NCBI GenBank assembly: GCA_017398545.1 | Contig: JAFQFT010000064.1 | Location: 1-43,978 of the forward strand | Length of the DNA: 43,978 nucleotides | Source: Bacilli bacterium | Lineage (GTDB): Bacteria; Bacillota_I; Bacilli_A; ML615J-28; CAG-313 | Reading direction: 5' to 3' | In this document: positions 33,616 through 42,189 of the stretch, in pieces | How the letters are laid out: the number at the start of each line of letters is the position of its first letter | Numbering within the stretch: the first letter of the stretch is position 1 | Notes under the pieces: generated by a model | What the model saw: only the letters and a program-made list of their open reading frames with translations | The model's database searches: none | Told to the model about the DNA's origin: nothing | Made by a program: the position numbers and the translations under genes

Positions 33616-35268
33616 TTAACCCCTTGGTTCTATATAATCTGGCATTTCACCCCATGCCACAAACATTCTTTCGAATGAATTTTTAACCGGTCCTATTTGT
33701 CTTATTCTAATATAATATGTTCCATCTTCAGGAACAGTATATGTAAACATCTCAATATTCCCATTAGTTGAAACTGCTGACGCAACAAAATCACCATTTG
33801 GATCTTCCAGATATAAATCATAATTAGTAAATTTTGTTCTTTCAACATTACCATTTGCATAAGCTAACCATGCAAGTGATATTTTAAATAATGACCCTTC
33901 CGTTAATTCTATTGACTCACTATGAATAATATTACCAGCCAACCCCGCTGGATTTTCTATAAAATTATAATCCGATAACCCTTCCGAAAACTTATCATAT
34001 CTAAATACACCCCCACCAGTACTATTATTTAACCCATTATTCATTAAGATAGCGTTTGGTAATTGATATGAAGTAGCTATCATTTGAGCCATTGTTTGAT
34101 CTGGACTTATTTGTAATAAAGGATATTCCTCCATTAACAGTGCAATTAACCCCGTAACAATTGCACATGAAACACTTGTCCCACTATTATAAATATTAAT
34201 ATCAAAAAGAGATACCCCAGTCCCTTCTGCCATAATTAGTGGTTTTGGCGGTCCACTTACCACAGTATATGAAGAATACATTTCCCTATAATATTCTTCA
34301 GTACATGCGCCTACACCTATTACATTATATCCAAGTGCAGGATTTGAAACATATCCATTTGTATTACCAGTATTCCCCACTGCAGCTACTAAAGTAATAT
34401 AGTATGTATTTACTATATAATCACAGTAAGCTGAATCAGATGCATAAACTCCTGTTGGATTTGCATCCCCATAACTCATATTAACAAGTTGTACACCATT
34501 ATCTATAAACCAATCTAGCTCCTCACTCGGAGTCCCCCAAATATATGAACTGTATATCTCTGCATCTGGCGCTATCCCCTCGCTCCCTGCGATATATGCA
34601 GCCATATGTGTAGAATGGTCATGTATTGCTTCTAATGGTTCTCCTTGTATAAACGTCGTAACTTGACCCTCCCTGAAACATGAGAAAGAACCATCTACAA
34701 GTCCTGGTTCTAATATACCAATTTTTATACCATCACCAGTATATAAAGGATCAAAATAATGTTCATACGCGCCTGAACAATATAGTGAATCCCTTAAATG
34801 CCCAATTTGATTTACCACATTTTCTTTAACATAAGCTGTTTCAACATATTCATTCCCATTAATTGTATATGCTATAGAGTTTTTATAATTGTAATATTTA
34901 TCAGATTGATAAGTGTACTCAATGTATGGAGAGTATTTAGAAATGTATACAGACTTAAAATTAGTTAGATTTAAAGTTGATAAATATTCTTGATTTAATG
35001 TCGAATAATACTCTTTTGCTGCTTTACGATATTCATCTTGATTACTAATATCTATATTTGTAATTTCACTAAAATCATCTACATCTAATTTAATTTGAAC
35101 AATTATTTCGTCCGTTAAAATAGTTTCCCCCTCAGAATCTACAGATAACTTCTTGTAATCTTCAATAAATTCATAAATCACTTTATTTATAAAATCATTA
35201 TTTGTTGAAATAGCTACTATTCCAAATATTAAAATAAAGATATTAAATGTTATAAAAATTCTTTTCAT
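33616..35268 (-). CDS. Subtilisin-like (S8) secreted protease with atypical catalytic triad
   Basis: 550 residues from ATG 35268, preceded by AAGGAGG. An upstream in-frame ATG lies before that site. A hydrophobic N-terminal signal or anchor (about 4-21) and a propeptide-like region precede the S8 core (about 175-400). Motifs: IGILEPG where families have (V)xDTG, so Glu187 occupies the Asp position; HSTHMAAYIAG with His218; AAVGNTGN with oxyanion Asn299; GTSVSCAIVTG with Ser365. The C-terminal 130 residues form a beta domain resembling PPC (DLYLEDPNGDF and DGTYYIRIRQIG). GGG/CCC codons are commoner than in neighbouring genes, hinting at transfer. It lies downstream of the sigma/anti-sigma pair, with its own leader after a terminator. 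Confidence 0.85.
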   Translation of the reverse strand: MKRIFITFNIFILIFGIVAISTNNDFINKVIYEFIEDYKKLSVDSEGETILTDEIIVQIKLDVDDFSEITNIDISNQDEYRKAAKEYYSTLNQEYLSTLNLTNFKSVYISKYSPYIEYTYQSDKYYNYKNSIAYTINGNEYVETAYVKENVVNQIGHLRDSLYCSGAYEHYFDPLYTGDGIKIGILEPGLVDGSFSCFREGQVTTFIQGEPLEAIHDHSTHMAAYIAGSEGIAPDAEIYSSYIWGTPSEELDWFIDNGVQLVNMSYGDANPTGVYASDSAYCDYIVNTYYITLVAAVGNTGNTNGYVSNPALGYNVIGVGACTEEYYREMYSSYTVVSGPPKPLIMAEGTGVSLFDINIYNSGTSVSCAIVTGLIALLMEEYPLLQISPDQTMAQMIATSYQLPNAILMNNGLNNSTGGGVFRYDKFSEGLSDYNFIENPAGLAGNIIHSESIELTEGSLFKISLAWLAYANGNVERTKFTNYDLYLEDPNGDFVASAVSTNGNIEMFTYTVPEDGTYYIRIRQIGPVKNSFERMFVAWGEMPDYIEPRG

Positions 35269-35337
35269 GCTTCCTCCTTCTTTAATAAAAAAAATCTCCA
35301 TACATAAATAATACACCGCTGGGGGTATGTTTTCGCT

Positions 35338-35376
35338 CAAAAAAAGAGAAATTTCTTAAAAAAATTTCTCTTTTTT
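35338..35376 (-). terminator. Rho-independent terminator after the anti-sigma gene
   Basis: An 11-bp stem (35344-35354 with 35362-35372) is flanked by A- and T-runs. On the minus strand it ends in a T-run. It separates the sigma/anti-sigma operon from the protease gene. Confidence 0.8.
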
Positions 35377-36013
35377 AATAATTTGACGCATTTAGCATAT
35401 ATTTTCTAGTTTTATTTTCGGATTTTACAGTAAATTCAACGATTAAATTATCAGTTTTTTCTTCATCAATTACAGTTAATAAACCATAACGATTGCTATA
35501 AGAAATAGATATATTATTATCATTTATTATAAGGTTTATACTTCTTTTAAACTCTAAATCTAACTGAAAAGCATAATAGTAGTAATGCGTATGAAACCCA
35601 GCATCATTTATAGTGTAGCCATAATAAATATAAAATATTGTAGTTCTATCTTGAGAGTACATACAAATTGGACTACTATTAAAATAGTCTAAATCTTCTT
35701 TAATAAAATTCTTTTCCTCAATTGGCATTCCATTTGTGTCATCTATAACATTAAATACTTTTTCTATATAAACTATTTCTGGTTCTTTTGTTGCTAGTTT
35801 ATAATTTTGTACTCCTAAGATAGATATACAAGTTATTGATATAAATACAACTATTAGTGACATTATAAATGCTAACTTATATGGTGTTTTCTTTGGATGA
35901 TGATTTTCATTAAAAAAATCAGTATTTGAATAAATATCTTGTGGAGTTACTGTACATTTTTTCATTTCTTTTATTTGTCTTATTAATTCTTTATGTTTTT
36001 TATTCTTAATCAT
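35375..36013 (-). CDS. Putative anti-sigma factor (single-pass membrane protein)
   Basis: 212 residues from ATG 36013. The GTG at 36022 lies in the ribosome site GGAGGTGA and is rejected. A basic cytoplasmic N-terminus (about 1-45) could bind the sigma factor. One transmembrane helix (about 46-68) and an external beta-rich domain of about 140 residues follow. No named anti-sigma domain is recognised. The call rests on topology and on its position one base after the ECF sigma gene, whose last codons supply its ribosome site. The external domain would sense an envelope signal. Confidence 0.65.
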   Translation of the reverse strand: MIKNKKHKELIRQIKEMKKCTVTPQDIYSNTDFFNENHHPKKTPYKLAFIMSLIVVFISITCISILGVQNYKLATKEPEIVYIEKVFNVIDDTNGMPIEEKNFIKEDLDYFNSSPICMYSQDRTTIFYIYYGYTINDAGFHTHYYYYAFQLDLEFKRSINLIINDNNISISYSNRYGLLTVIDEEKTDNLIVEFTVKSENKTRKYMLNASNY

Positions 36014-36014
36014 C

Positions 36015-36554
36015 TTATTCACCTCCTAAATATTCATCAACGATTTCTAGACTTCTATAATACATTCTTCTTGTTGTTTCTCTTGATAATTCGGTCATTT
36101 TAGCTATATTTTCAAATGTTATATTATAACCTGTTCTTAAAATATAAATAACGTACATTTCTCTTCCCATTAATGCTTCTAAATCACATAGTGTATCTTC
36201 TAACGTACGATCTAATGTACAATCTTTTGTCTCTGCAACAGATAATACAAAATCATCATCTAGAACTATTTTGTTAAAGTGTCTTGTCTTTGTTCTAATA
36301 AAATTATAGATAACTGATTTTGCAGTAATAATTATCCAAGCATCAAATGGAGATTTTAATTCATTAAATGAGTCAATATTACTTAAAACTTTCATAAAAA
36401 TCTCTTGTACACAATCATTAGCATCATCATAATCTTTTACAAAAAAATACGAATAGTAATACAAAATATCTCTATACGTATAAAATATGTCTTCAAATGC
36501 ATCTTTATTCCCGTTACGAAAATCTTTAATCGTTCGTAGTTTTACCCTTCCCAT
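36015..36554 (-). CDS. ECF-type RNA polymerase sigma factor
   Basis: 179 residues. Sigma-70 region 2 covers about 10-75 (DAFEDIFYTYRDILYYYSYFFVKDYDDANDCVQEIFMKVL, then SPFDAWIIITAKSVIYNFIRTK). Region 4 covers about 122-172, with helix-turn-helix TFENIAKMTELSRETTRRMYYRSLE. No region 3 or extra domains are present. It is followed directly by a membrane protein of anti-sigma topology and then by the protease gene, a plausible regulon member. The ribosome site AAAGGAG precedes ATG. Confidence 0.9.
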   Translation of the reverse strand: MGRVKLRTIKDFRNGNKDAFEDIFYTYRDILYYYSYFFVKDYDDANDCVQEIFMKVLSNIDSFNELKSPFDAWIIITAKSVIYNFIRTKTRHFNKIVLDDDFVLSVAETKDCTLDRTLEDTLCDLEALMGREMYVIYILRTGYNITFENIAKMTELSRETTRRMYYRSLEIVDEYLGGE

Positions 36555-36598
36555 TTTTTACTCCTTCTCTTTCCTCATAATAATTATTTTACATACAT

Positions 36599-36627
36599 AT
36601 TTTACTAAATTCTTGTCATTTTTTCAA
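36599..36627 (-). promoter_or_regulatory. Sigma-A promoter of the ECF sigma operon
   Basis: The minus strand has TTGAAA (36622-36627), a 17-base spacer and TAAAAT (36599-36604), 45 bases before the start codon. Confidence 0.65.
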
Positions 36628-36699
36628 GTATTATGTCAACATGTAATTATTGTATAAAATATAAATATTTGACAATAATAATATAGGGGACGTATTATT

Positions 36700-38133
36700 A
36701 TGAAAAAAATTATTATAATAGGTGCAGGAATTACTGGGCTATCAAGTGGAATATTTTTATTAAAAAAAGGTTATGAAGTTACTATTTATGAAAAGAATGA
36801 CTTTGTGGGAGGATGTTGTACTGGTTGGGTAAGAGATGGTTATTATATTGATAACTGTATGCATTGGTTAACAGGTACAAACCAACACACCAAAACCTTT
36901 AAACTTTGGAAAACAATTGGTGCAATAGATGAAACATCTAATCTTTATCAAGGTGATTACTTTTATAAATCAATATATAATGATGAAGAAATTTGTTTAC
37001 ATAAAGATTTAGAAAGGCTTAGAACAGATATGTTAACGCTATCTGTTGAAGACAAAAAAGAAATAGATTCATTTGTAAATACAGTTAAAAACTTTATTAA
37101 GCTTAATCAAGAAATGAGCATTTCTAGTAATATATTCAATAAACCAATTTATTATTTAAAATCTTATTTTAAATATCGCCATTTATCTCTTGAAGACTTA
37201 AGTAAAAGATTTAAACATCCTTTATTAAAAAAATTAATGATTGACTTTTTACCTAAAGAATATTGTAGTTTAGCATTAATTTATGCTTATGCAACTTTTG
37301 CAAGTGGTAATGGTAAAGTTTACTCTAAAGGTTCAAAAGCTTTTGCAACTAATATCTTAAATAAATATATAGAACTTGGCGGATTCATTCACTATAAAAG
37401 TGAGCTTACAGACATTAAAATATCTAATAATAAAGTAGAGTCAATTACAATTAATAATGTAGATGTTGTAACTGCAGATCATTATATTTTTACTGCATGT
37501 CCAAATCATTTATTTAATAATCTACTAGATGAAAAATATATACCAAATGTTTTAAAAGAAAAATTAGAAAAACGTGATATTAATCCTATTTATTCAAGTT
37601 ATCATTCAGCATTTAAATTAAAGAAAAAACATAATCCATTCAACGAATCTACAATATTTGAAATAGAACCAATACGAATTGGCACAACTTATATTACAAG
37701 ATTAATGATTAAAGATTATAGCTATCTATATCCTAATAAATCAGATACCATTATACAAGCATTTGTTATTCAAAATGAAGATGATTATCATTTTTGGGAA
37801 AATTTAAATAAAAAAAGTCCAGAAGAATATAAAATACTAAAAAATGAAATTGCAGAGAGAATAAAAGAAACGTTAATTAAACATTATCCTCAAGTAGAAT
37901 CAACTATTAGTATTTTAGATACTTGGACACCTTATACTTATACAGAATATTACAATTCTTATATTGGATCATATATGGGATTTACATTTACAAAAAAATC
38001 TAATTTAAAAGATATTCCAATAAAATTAAAGAATCTAAAAAACTTCTATTTACTTACATACTGGCAAAGAATTTGTGGAGGTCTTCCAGTTGGATTGGAA
38101 CTTGGAAACTATGTAAGTAAAGTAATCAAATAG
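36700..38133 (+). CDS. Phytoene-desaturase-like FAD-dependent oxidoreductase
   Basis: 477 residues. The N-terminal dinucleotide-binding motif IIIIGAGITGLSSGIFLLKKGYEVTIYEK (4-32) is followed by NDFVGGCCTGWVRDGYYIDNCMHWLTG. The C-terminal FAD-contact region reads YLLTYWQRICGGLPVGLELG, as in the CrtI/NAD(P)-FAD oxidoreductase superfamily. No carotenoid genes are nearby, so the substrate is likely another polyprenyl or lipid-like compound; this is not resolved. Ribosome-site-like AGGGGA lies 11 bases upstream. It is divergent from the ECF sigma operon and monocistronic with a strong terminator. Confidence 0.85.
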   Translation: MKKIIIIGAGITGLSSGIFLLKKGYEVTIYEKNDFVGGCCTGWVRDGYYIDNCMHWLTGTNQHTKTFKLWKTIGAIDETSNLYQGDYFYKSIYNDEEICLHKDLERLRTDMLTLSVEDKKEIDSFVNTVKNFIKLNQEMSISSNIFNKPIYYLKSYFKYRHLSLEDLSKRFKHPLLKKLMIDFLPKEYCSLALIYAYATFASGNGKVYSKGSKAFATNILNKYIELGGFIHYKSELTDIKISNNKVESITINNVDVVTADHYIFTACPNHLFNNLLDEKYIPNVLKEKLEKRDINPIYSSYHSAFKLKKKHNPFNESTIFEIEPIRIGTTYITRLMIKDYSYLYPNKSDTIIQAFVIQNEDDYHFWENLNKKSPEEYKILKNEIAERIKETLIKHYPQVESTISILDTWTPYTYTEYYNSYIGSYMGFTFTKKSNLKDIPIKLKNLKNFYLLTYWQRICGGLPVGLELGNYVSKVIK

Positions 38134-38150
38134 GAAATAATTATAAAGTA

Positions 38151-38190
38151 ATAACGAGTGAGTTTTATTAAAACTCACTCGTTATTTATT
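38151..38190 (+). terminator. Rho-independent terminator
   Basis: A perfect 16-bp stem (38151-38166 with 38170-38185), a 3-base loop and a T-rich tail, right after the FAD oxidoreductase gene. Confidence 0.88.
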
Positions 38191-38201
38191 ATTTTTAAGG
38201 T

Positions 38202-38249
38202 TATTTGTCACTCTATTTGTCACTCTATTTGTCACTCTATTTGTCACTC
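38202..38249. repeat. Four perfect copies of a 12-bp tandem repeat
   Basis: TATTTGTCACTC is repeated four times without change (38202, 38214, 38226, 38238), followed by a partial TATTTA. It lies in the gap between two convergent genes. Both strands have stop codons in some frames and no ORF runs through it. Confidence 0.95.
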
Positions 38250-38302
38250 TATTTACATAATTTCAAATGTTTCAAATTTAATAAAAATCCTTTTTACAAA
38301 CA

Positions 38303-39739
38303 TTAATTTTCATTTACTGCTTTAATTTCATATACTACTAAAACATCATTTTCAATATCATATGCTAATATAATTTGTTCTATATTTCTGTCAATAAAAC
38401 TATTATTAGCTTCATGTTTATCTATTGTATGAATATAATAATAATCATATGATTGAATTGTAACTAATATTGTTAAATCTAGATTTGATGGTAGATTTGA
38501 AATTTCATCCCATATATTTAAATTCATAACTTCTTTTTCAAATTCTATCACTTCATTTTCATTTTCAAATTTAACATAAGTTTCTTTGCTACCTTTTATA
38601 GTATCTGTTACAATTAAAAACTCACTTGGAAAATTTAAGTTTGTCTCTATTGCTACATCATTTAAATAGTTTTCATTAAAACTAAAAAAAGGTCTAAAAA
38701 TAATGCTAAAACATCCGTACAATCCTAAAATTATAGTCATTATAATACCAGATATTATATTTTTTTTGCACTTAACCTTATTCTTAAATATAATTCCAAA
38801 TGTTAATGAACTTGCTGGTATAATAGCAAAAATAAAGAATATCCACATATTTAATACAAAAGTCAGTTGTGCAAAAGAATATTTACTAGACTCTGACATT
38901 AGAGCCATAATTATTTCTGCTGGAACTAACGCTGCAAAAGATGCTATAAATAATATAATAGAAATTACTTTAAGTTTTAAATTATTATTTACTGTAGATG
39001 TTTTCTGATTACAACATTTTGATTGATCTTTTAATTGCGTAAGAATCAACTCTTTATTTTCAATCAACATATTTTGTTCAAAAACAACATATTTACTATT
39101 ATTTGAATAAACTATTACTACTAATTGATCATCAATATGTAATTTATCAATATCTATATACTTTAGTTTAGTTTCTATATCTAGGTTTCTAGTTTTTAAT
39201 TTTGAAATAAAATAATCATTATAAAACTTTATATCAATAACTCTTTTTTCATTTATTAGAATTCTCATACTTTTTTTATTTAATATTTTAAAATAAATAA
39301 ACAAAAGAATATTAACTGCTAAAAACACACCTAATACTGTTTCGAAATCATCTACAAAAAGTACAAGCAATCCGATAATTATACAATTTAACCATATTGC
39401 AAAATGAGTATGACGCTTCTTATCTAGTATTTTTATTAATTTTTTTATTTTATCTTCATCATATTCAAAATGCGTAGTAGCCAGTGGAACATCTATTTCT
39501 TCAGTTTCTTTTTGATCCACTATATCATTATTTTCTTGTTTCACATCATTACCACAAAGTTCATCTAATGTAACATTAAATATTCTACTAAGTTCTATTA
39601 AATAATCAATTTGTGGTACTGTTTGATTTGTTTCCCATAAACTTATACTTTGTCTAGAAACATTAAGTCTATTTGCAAGTTCTTCTTGTGATAATCCTTT
39701 TTGTTTTCTAAATTTTAATATTTGTTCTCCTAATGTCAT
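38303..39739 (-). CDS. XRE-family regulator with large membrane domain
   Basis: 478 residues. An N-terminal Cro/C1 helix-turn-helix (about 5-60, QEELANRLNVSRQSISLWE) is followed by an acidic linker. Two membrane helices (about 115-155) come next, then a soluble segment of about 90 residues reminiscent of YcxB-type domains. Three or four further helices (about 255-350) and an extracytoplasmic tail of about 120 residues end the chain. It probably couples an envelope signal to DNA binding. The promoter TTGATA-16-TATAAT is abutted by an inverted repeat, which suggests autoregulation. The ribosome site GAGGTGAT precedes ATG. The extracytoplasmic tail is not recognised. Confidence 0.8.
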   Translation of the reverse strand: MTLGEQILKFRKQKGLSQEELANRLNVSRQSISLWETNQTVPQIDYLIELSRIFNVTLDELCGNDVKQENNDIVDQKETEEIDVPLATTHFEYDEDKIKKLIKILDKKRHTHFAIWLNCIIIGLLVLFVDDFETVLGVFLAVNILLFIYFKILNKKSMRILINEKRVIDIKFYNDYFISKLKTRNLDIETKLKYIDIDKLHIDDQLVVIVYSNNSKYVVFEQNMLIENKELILTQLKDQSKCCNQKTSTVNNNLKLKVISIILFIASFAALVPAEIIMALMSESSKYSFAQLTFVLNMWIFFIFAIIPASSLTFGIIFKNKVKCKKNIISGIIMTIILGLYGCFSIIFRPFFSFNENYLNDVAIETNLNFPSEFLIVTDTIKGSKETYVKFENENEVIEFEKEVMNLNIWDEISNLPSNLDLTILVTIQSYDYYYIHTIDKHEANNSFIDRNIEQIILAYDIENDVLVVYEIKAVNEN

Positions 39740-39768
39740 ACAATCACCTCTATTAATATTACACTATC

Positions 39769-39831
39769 ATTATACAATACTTTTGTTATTTATCAACCAA
39801 GCATGTTTGGAAATTTGTCAAGTGATGCTTG
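39769..39831 (-). promoter_or_regulatory. Promoter and inverted-repeat operator of the XRE membrane regulator
   Basis: The minus strand has TTGATA (39791-39796), a 16-base spacer and TATAAT (39769-39774). Directly upstream of the -35 is the near-palindrome CCAAGCATGTTTGG (39797-39810, 12 of 14 positions symmetric). In addition CAAGCAT (39798-39804) and ATGCTTG (39825-39831) form a perfect spaced inverted repeat. This is a likely binding site for an XRE dimer. Confidence 0.6.
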
Positions 39832-39844
39832 CAATAACAATTTT

Positions 39845-39873
39845 TTAAAAAAGAAGCTTAAAACTAAGCTTCT
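39845..39873 (-). terminator. Terminator overlapping the gltX stop codon
   Basis: A perfect 9-bp stem (39852-39860 with 39865-39873), a 4-base loop and a T-run on the minus strand. The upstream arm contains the last codons and stop of gltX. Confidence 0.85.
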
Positions 39874-41540
39874 AATTTTTCAATTACTTTATTAATTCTT
39901 CTTGTTACTTCAGCTTCTCCTAAAATCTTTAATACCCAATATGGATTAGGAGTATTCTTTCTTGTTGAGACAGTAACTCTTAAAATTTCAGATACATCTG
40001 CAATACTACCTTTATAAGCTTCTCTATTCTTCTTATAAACTTTCATATTGTCGCAGAATCCACATTCAACAGTGATTTGTTTTAAATTATTAAACCATTC
40101 TTCTTCTGAAAGTTCTAATCCTTTATTAGCATTATAAGCATTTAATACTTGAATAATATCTTCTTTATTTAGATTTTCATTAAATGGAAGAGGGTTTTCG
40201 TTTAATAATTCATCGTATAAATCACTATAGAAGAATTTGATTAATGGATATACTTGACCAAATGTTTCATAGTCTTTTCTTGGATTTTCTCTTTCTCTTT
40301 CAATATTTATAATTGATTTGAAATACTCTTCGTCTTTTTCAATTAATTCTAAAAGATTTGCATCATATTGTTTTGCGTAAGCTTTTGCACGAAGAGTAAA
40401 TTCATCTTTTGTAAGACGAGCAAGACGTTCTTTACAAATATTCTTAACTTTTGCAAGGTCAAATAAAGCACCATCTAAAGTCATCTTATCAAATGATAAT
40501 TTGAAATCAAAGATATTAGCATTCATATTTTGAAGACGCCATTCTTCAAAATTAGAGTTAGCAATAGTAATAAGGTATTCTAAGAAACCTTCTACAGGAT
40601 AACCTTCTTGTAAGAAATAAGATGTAGCAGCTTCTTCATCTTTTCTCTTTGAAAGTTTTCTCTTATTACCATTATCAAGTTTCATAATTACTGGTAAATG
40701 AGCATACTTAGGATGTTCCCAACCCATAGATTTAAATAATTCTAAATGTGTAGGAAGGCTTGCTAACCATTCTTCACCACGCGTAATATGAGTTGAATGC
40801 ATAAAGTGATCATCACAAAGGTGGGCAAAGTGATATGTTGGAAGACCATCACTCTTTAAAATTACGATATGTTGATCATTTTCTGCAAATTCTAAATCAC
40901 CACGAATTTCATCATGTACTTTAACTCTATTAGTATAGCAACCACTTGATCTAAAACGCATTACATACTTTTCACCATTTTTAATTTTTTCAATTGCTTC
41001 TTCTGGAGTAAGATGAGAACATTTTGCATGTTCAGCATAATAGCCAGGATTAAGTTTATTTGCTTCTTGATATTGTCTTAATGATGATAATTCTTCACTT
41101 GTGCAAAAACAAGGATATGCAAGATTTTTCTTAACCATTTCTTTGATTACAGTACGATAAATCATTTCACGGTCACTTTGACGATATGGCCCATAAGCAC
41201 CTTTTTCTGGATTTCCTTCACCACAGAAGCCTTCATCAAATACTACACCAAATGCAGCAAGTTGATTAATTAAATCTAAGTCACTACCTTTTACTTCTCT
41301 TTTTGTATCAGTATCTTCTAATCTAAAATAGAAAACACCACCTGTTTGTTTTGCAAAACGATAACCAATTAATGATGTAAATAAACTACCAGTATGTAAA
41401 AAACCTGTTGGACTTGGCGCAAATCTTGCAACAATAGCACCTTCTGGTAAATCCCTTGCTGGGTATCTTTTTTCTAAATCAGCAACAGTTTCTGTTACAT
41501 CAGGAAATATAAGTTCTGCTAATTGTTCTAAAACATTCAT
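39864..41540 (-). CDS. gltX: Glutamyl-tRNA synthetase
   Basis: 558 residues. A class I synthetase: the HIGH-type motif is PSPTGFLHTG (42-51) and the KMSKS-type motif is KRKLSKRKDE (near 290). An unusual N-terminal extension of about 35 residues precedes the catalytic fold, and the anticodon-binding helical region fills the C-terminal 200 residues. It charges tRNA-Glu. Whether it also misacylates tRNA-Gln for a GatCAB route cannot be told here. The ribosome site GAGGT precedes ATG. It has a separate promoter (TGGTATAAT, 41606-41614) and a leader containing a 19-bp tandem duplication. Confidence 0.95.
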   Translation of the reverse strand: MNVLEQLAELIFPDVTETVADLEKRYPARDLPEGAIVARFAPSPTGFLHTGSLFTSLIGYRFAKQTGGVFYFRLEDTDTKREVKGSDLDLINQLAAFGVVFDEGFCGEGNPEKGAYGPYRQSDREMIYRTVIKEMVKKNLAYPCFCTSEELSSLRQYQEANKLNPGYYAEHAKCSHLTPEEAIEKIKNGEKYVMRFRSSGCYTNRVKVHDEIRGDLEFAENDQHIVILKSDGLPTYHFAHLCDDHFMHSTHITRGEEWLASLPTHLELFKSMGWEHPKYAHLPVIMKLDNGNKRKLSKRKDEEAATSYFLQEGYPVEGFLEYLITIANSNFEEWRLQNMNANIFDFKLSFDKMTLDGALFDLAKVKNICKERLARLTKDEFTLRAKAYAKQYDANLLELIEKDEEYFKSIINIERERENPRKDYETFGQVYPLIKFFYSDLYDELLNENPLPFNENLNKEDIIQVLNAYNANKGLELSEEEWFNNLKQITVECGFCDNMKVYKKNREAYKGSIADVSEILRVTVSTRKNTPNPYWVLKILGEAEVTRRINKVIEKLEA

Positions 41541-41561
41541 CTTAATTACCTCTTTTATTTT

Positions 41562-41599
41562 ATATTTTTATATTTATTGTATATTTTTATATTTATTAT
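41562..41599. repeat. 19-bp tandem duplication in the gltX leader
   Basis: ATATTTTTATATTTATTGT (41562-41580) is followed directly by a copy differing at one position (41581-41599), between the gltX start codon and its -10 element. Confidence 0.85.
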
Positions 41600-41605
41600 A
41601 TATAT

Positions 41606-41614
41606 ATTATACCA
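41606..41614 (-). promoter_or_regulatory. TG-extended -10 promoter of gltX
   Basis: The minus strand reads TGGTATAAT, 66 bases upstream of the gltX start. The -35 is weak. Confidence 0.6.
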
Positions 41615-41639
41615 CTTTTTAATATATTTTTCTTTTAAT

Positions 41640-42125
41640 TTAATCTCTTTTTTCTAACAAGAAAATATTCCATACAGTATAATTATTATCACCATACGAT
41701 CTAAACTCAATAAAGTATACTTTATCACCATCAAAAGCAAAAGAATAGCCTTGAGAAACATCTTCCCTAAAAATATCAAATCTTGTTGAACAATCCTTTA
41801 ATATTTCTTTTGGCTCTTTAATGCTTATTTTATAATCTAGTTCAACTTCTTTATAATTAATATTTTTCAATGAAATAGTAGGTGTTAAAGATTCACTTTG
41901 ATAAAATGCAAAACTATTTTCTTTTAATGAATATCTTGCAACATCTTTATAAGTATCATCAAGTGATTCTTTATTAAATATATTTTGCTCACTTAAATAA
42001 ATACATTCCTTATAATAATATTTTCCATATATATCTTCTAAATTAACTTTTTCTTTTTCTTTAGACTTACAACCTGTTATACAAACAGAAAGTAAACATA
42101 ACATAATAATTAATAAACGCTTCAT
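41640..42125 (-). CDS. Small hypothetical lipoprotein
   Basis: 161 residues. The signal peptide ends in lipobox ITGC (Cys 19), followed by a Lys/Glu-rich spacer and a beta-rich domain of about 130 residues. No family is recognised. It ends just before the gltX promoter. The ribosome site AAGGAAA precedes ATG. Confidence 0.7.
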   Translation of the reverse strand: MKRLLIIMLCLLSVCITGCKSKEKEKVNLEDIYGKYYYKECIYLSEQNIFNKESLDDTYKDVARYSLKENSFAFYQSESLTPTISLKNINYKEVELDYKISIKEPKEILKDCSTRFDIFREDVSQGYSFAFDGDKVYFIEFRSYGDNNYTVWNIFLLEKRD

Positions 42126-42164
42126 ACTTTTTTCCTTATTATATAAAATATATTTTTACCTTAA

Positions 42165-42189
42165 AAAAGATATCTTTACGATATCTTTT
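42165..42189 (-). terminator. Terminator after the 111-residue unknown gene
   Basis: A perfect 10-bp stem (42165-42174 with 42180-42189), a 5-base loop and a short T-run on the minus strand. It overlaps the stop codon of the gene ending at 42188. Confidence 0.75.

Noticed and set aside
35269..35340. 24-residue N-terminal extension of the subtilase
   Set aside because: The extension crosses the ribosome site AAGGAGG and precedes a good signal sequence beginning at the chosen Met.
36700..38133. Carotenoid biosynthesis
   Set aside because: The protein is CrtI-like only at superfamily level, and no phytoene synthase or other carotenoid gene is nearby.
38202..38249. CRISPR array
   Set aside because: Units are 12 bp, directly adjacent with no spacers, and no cas genes are present.
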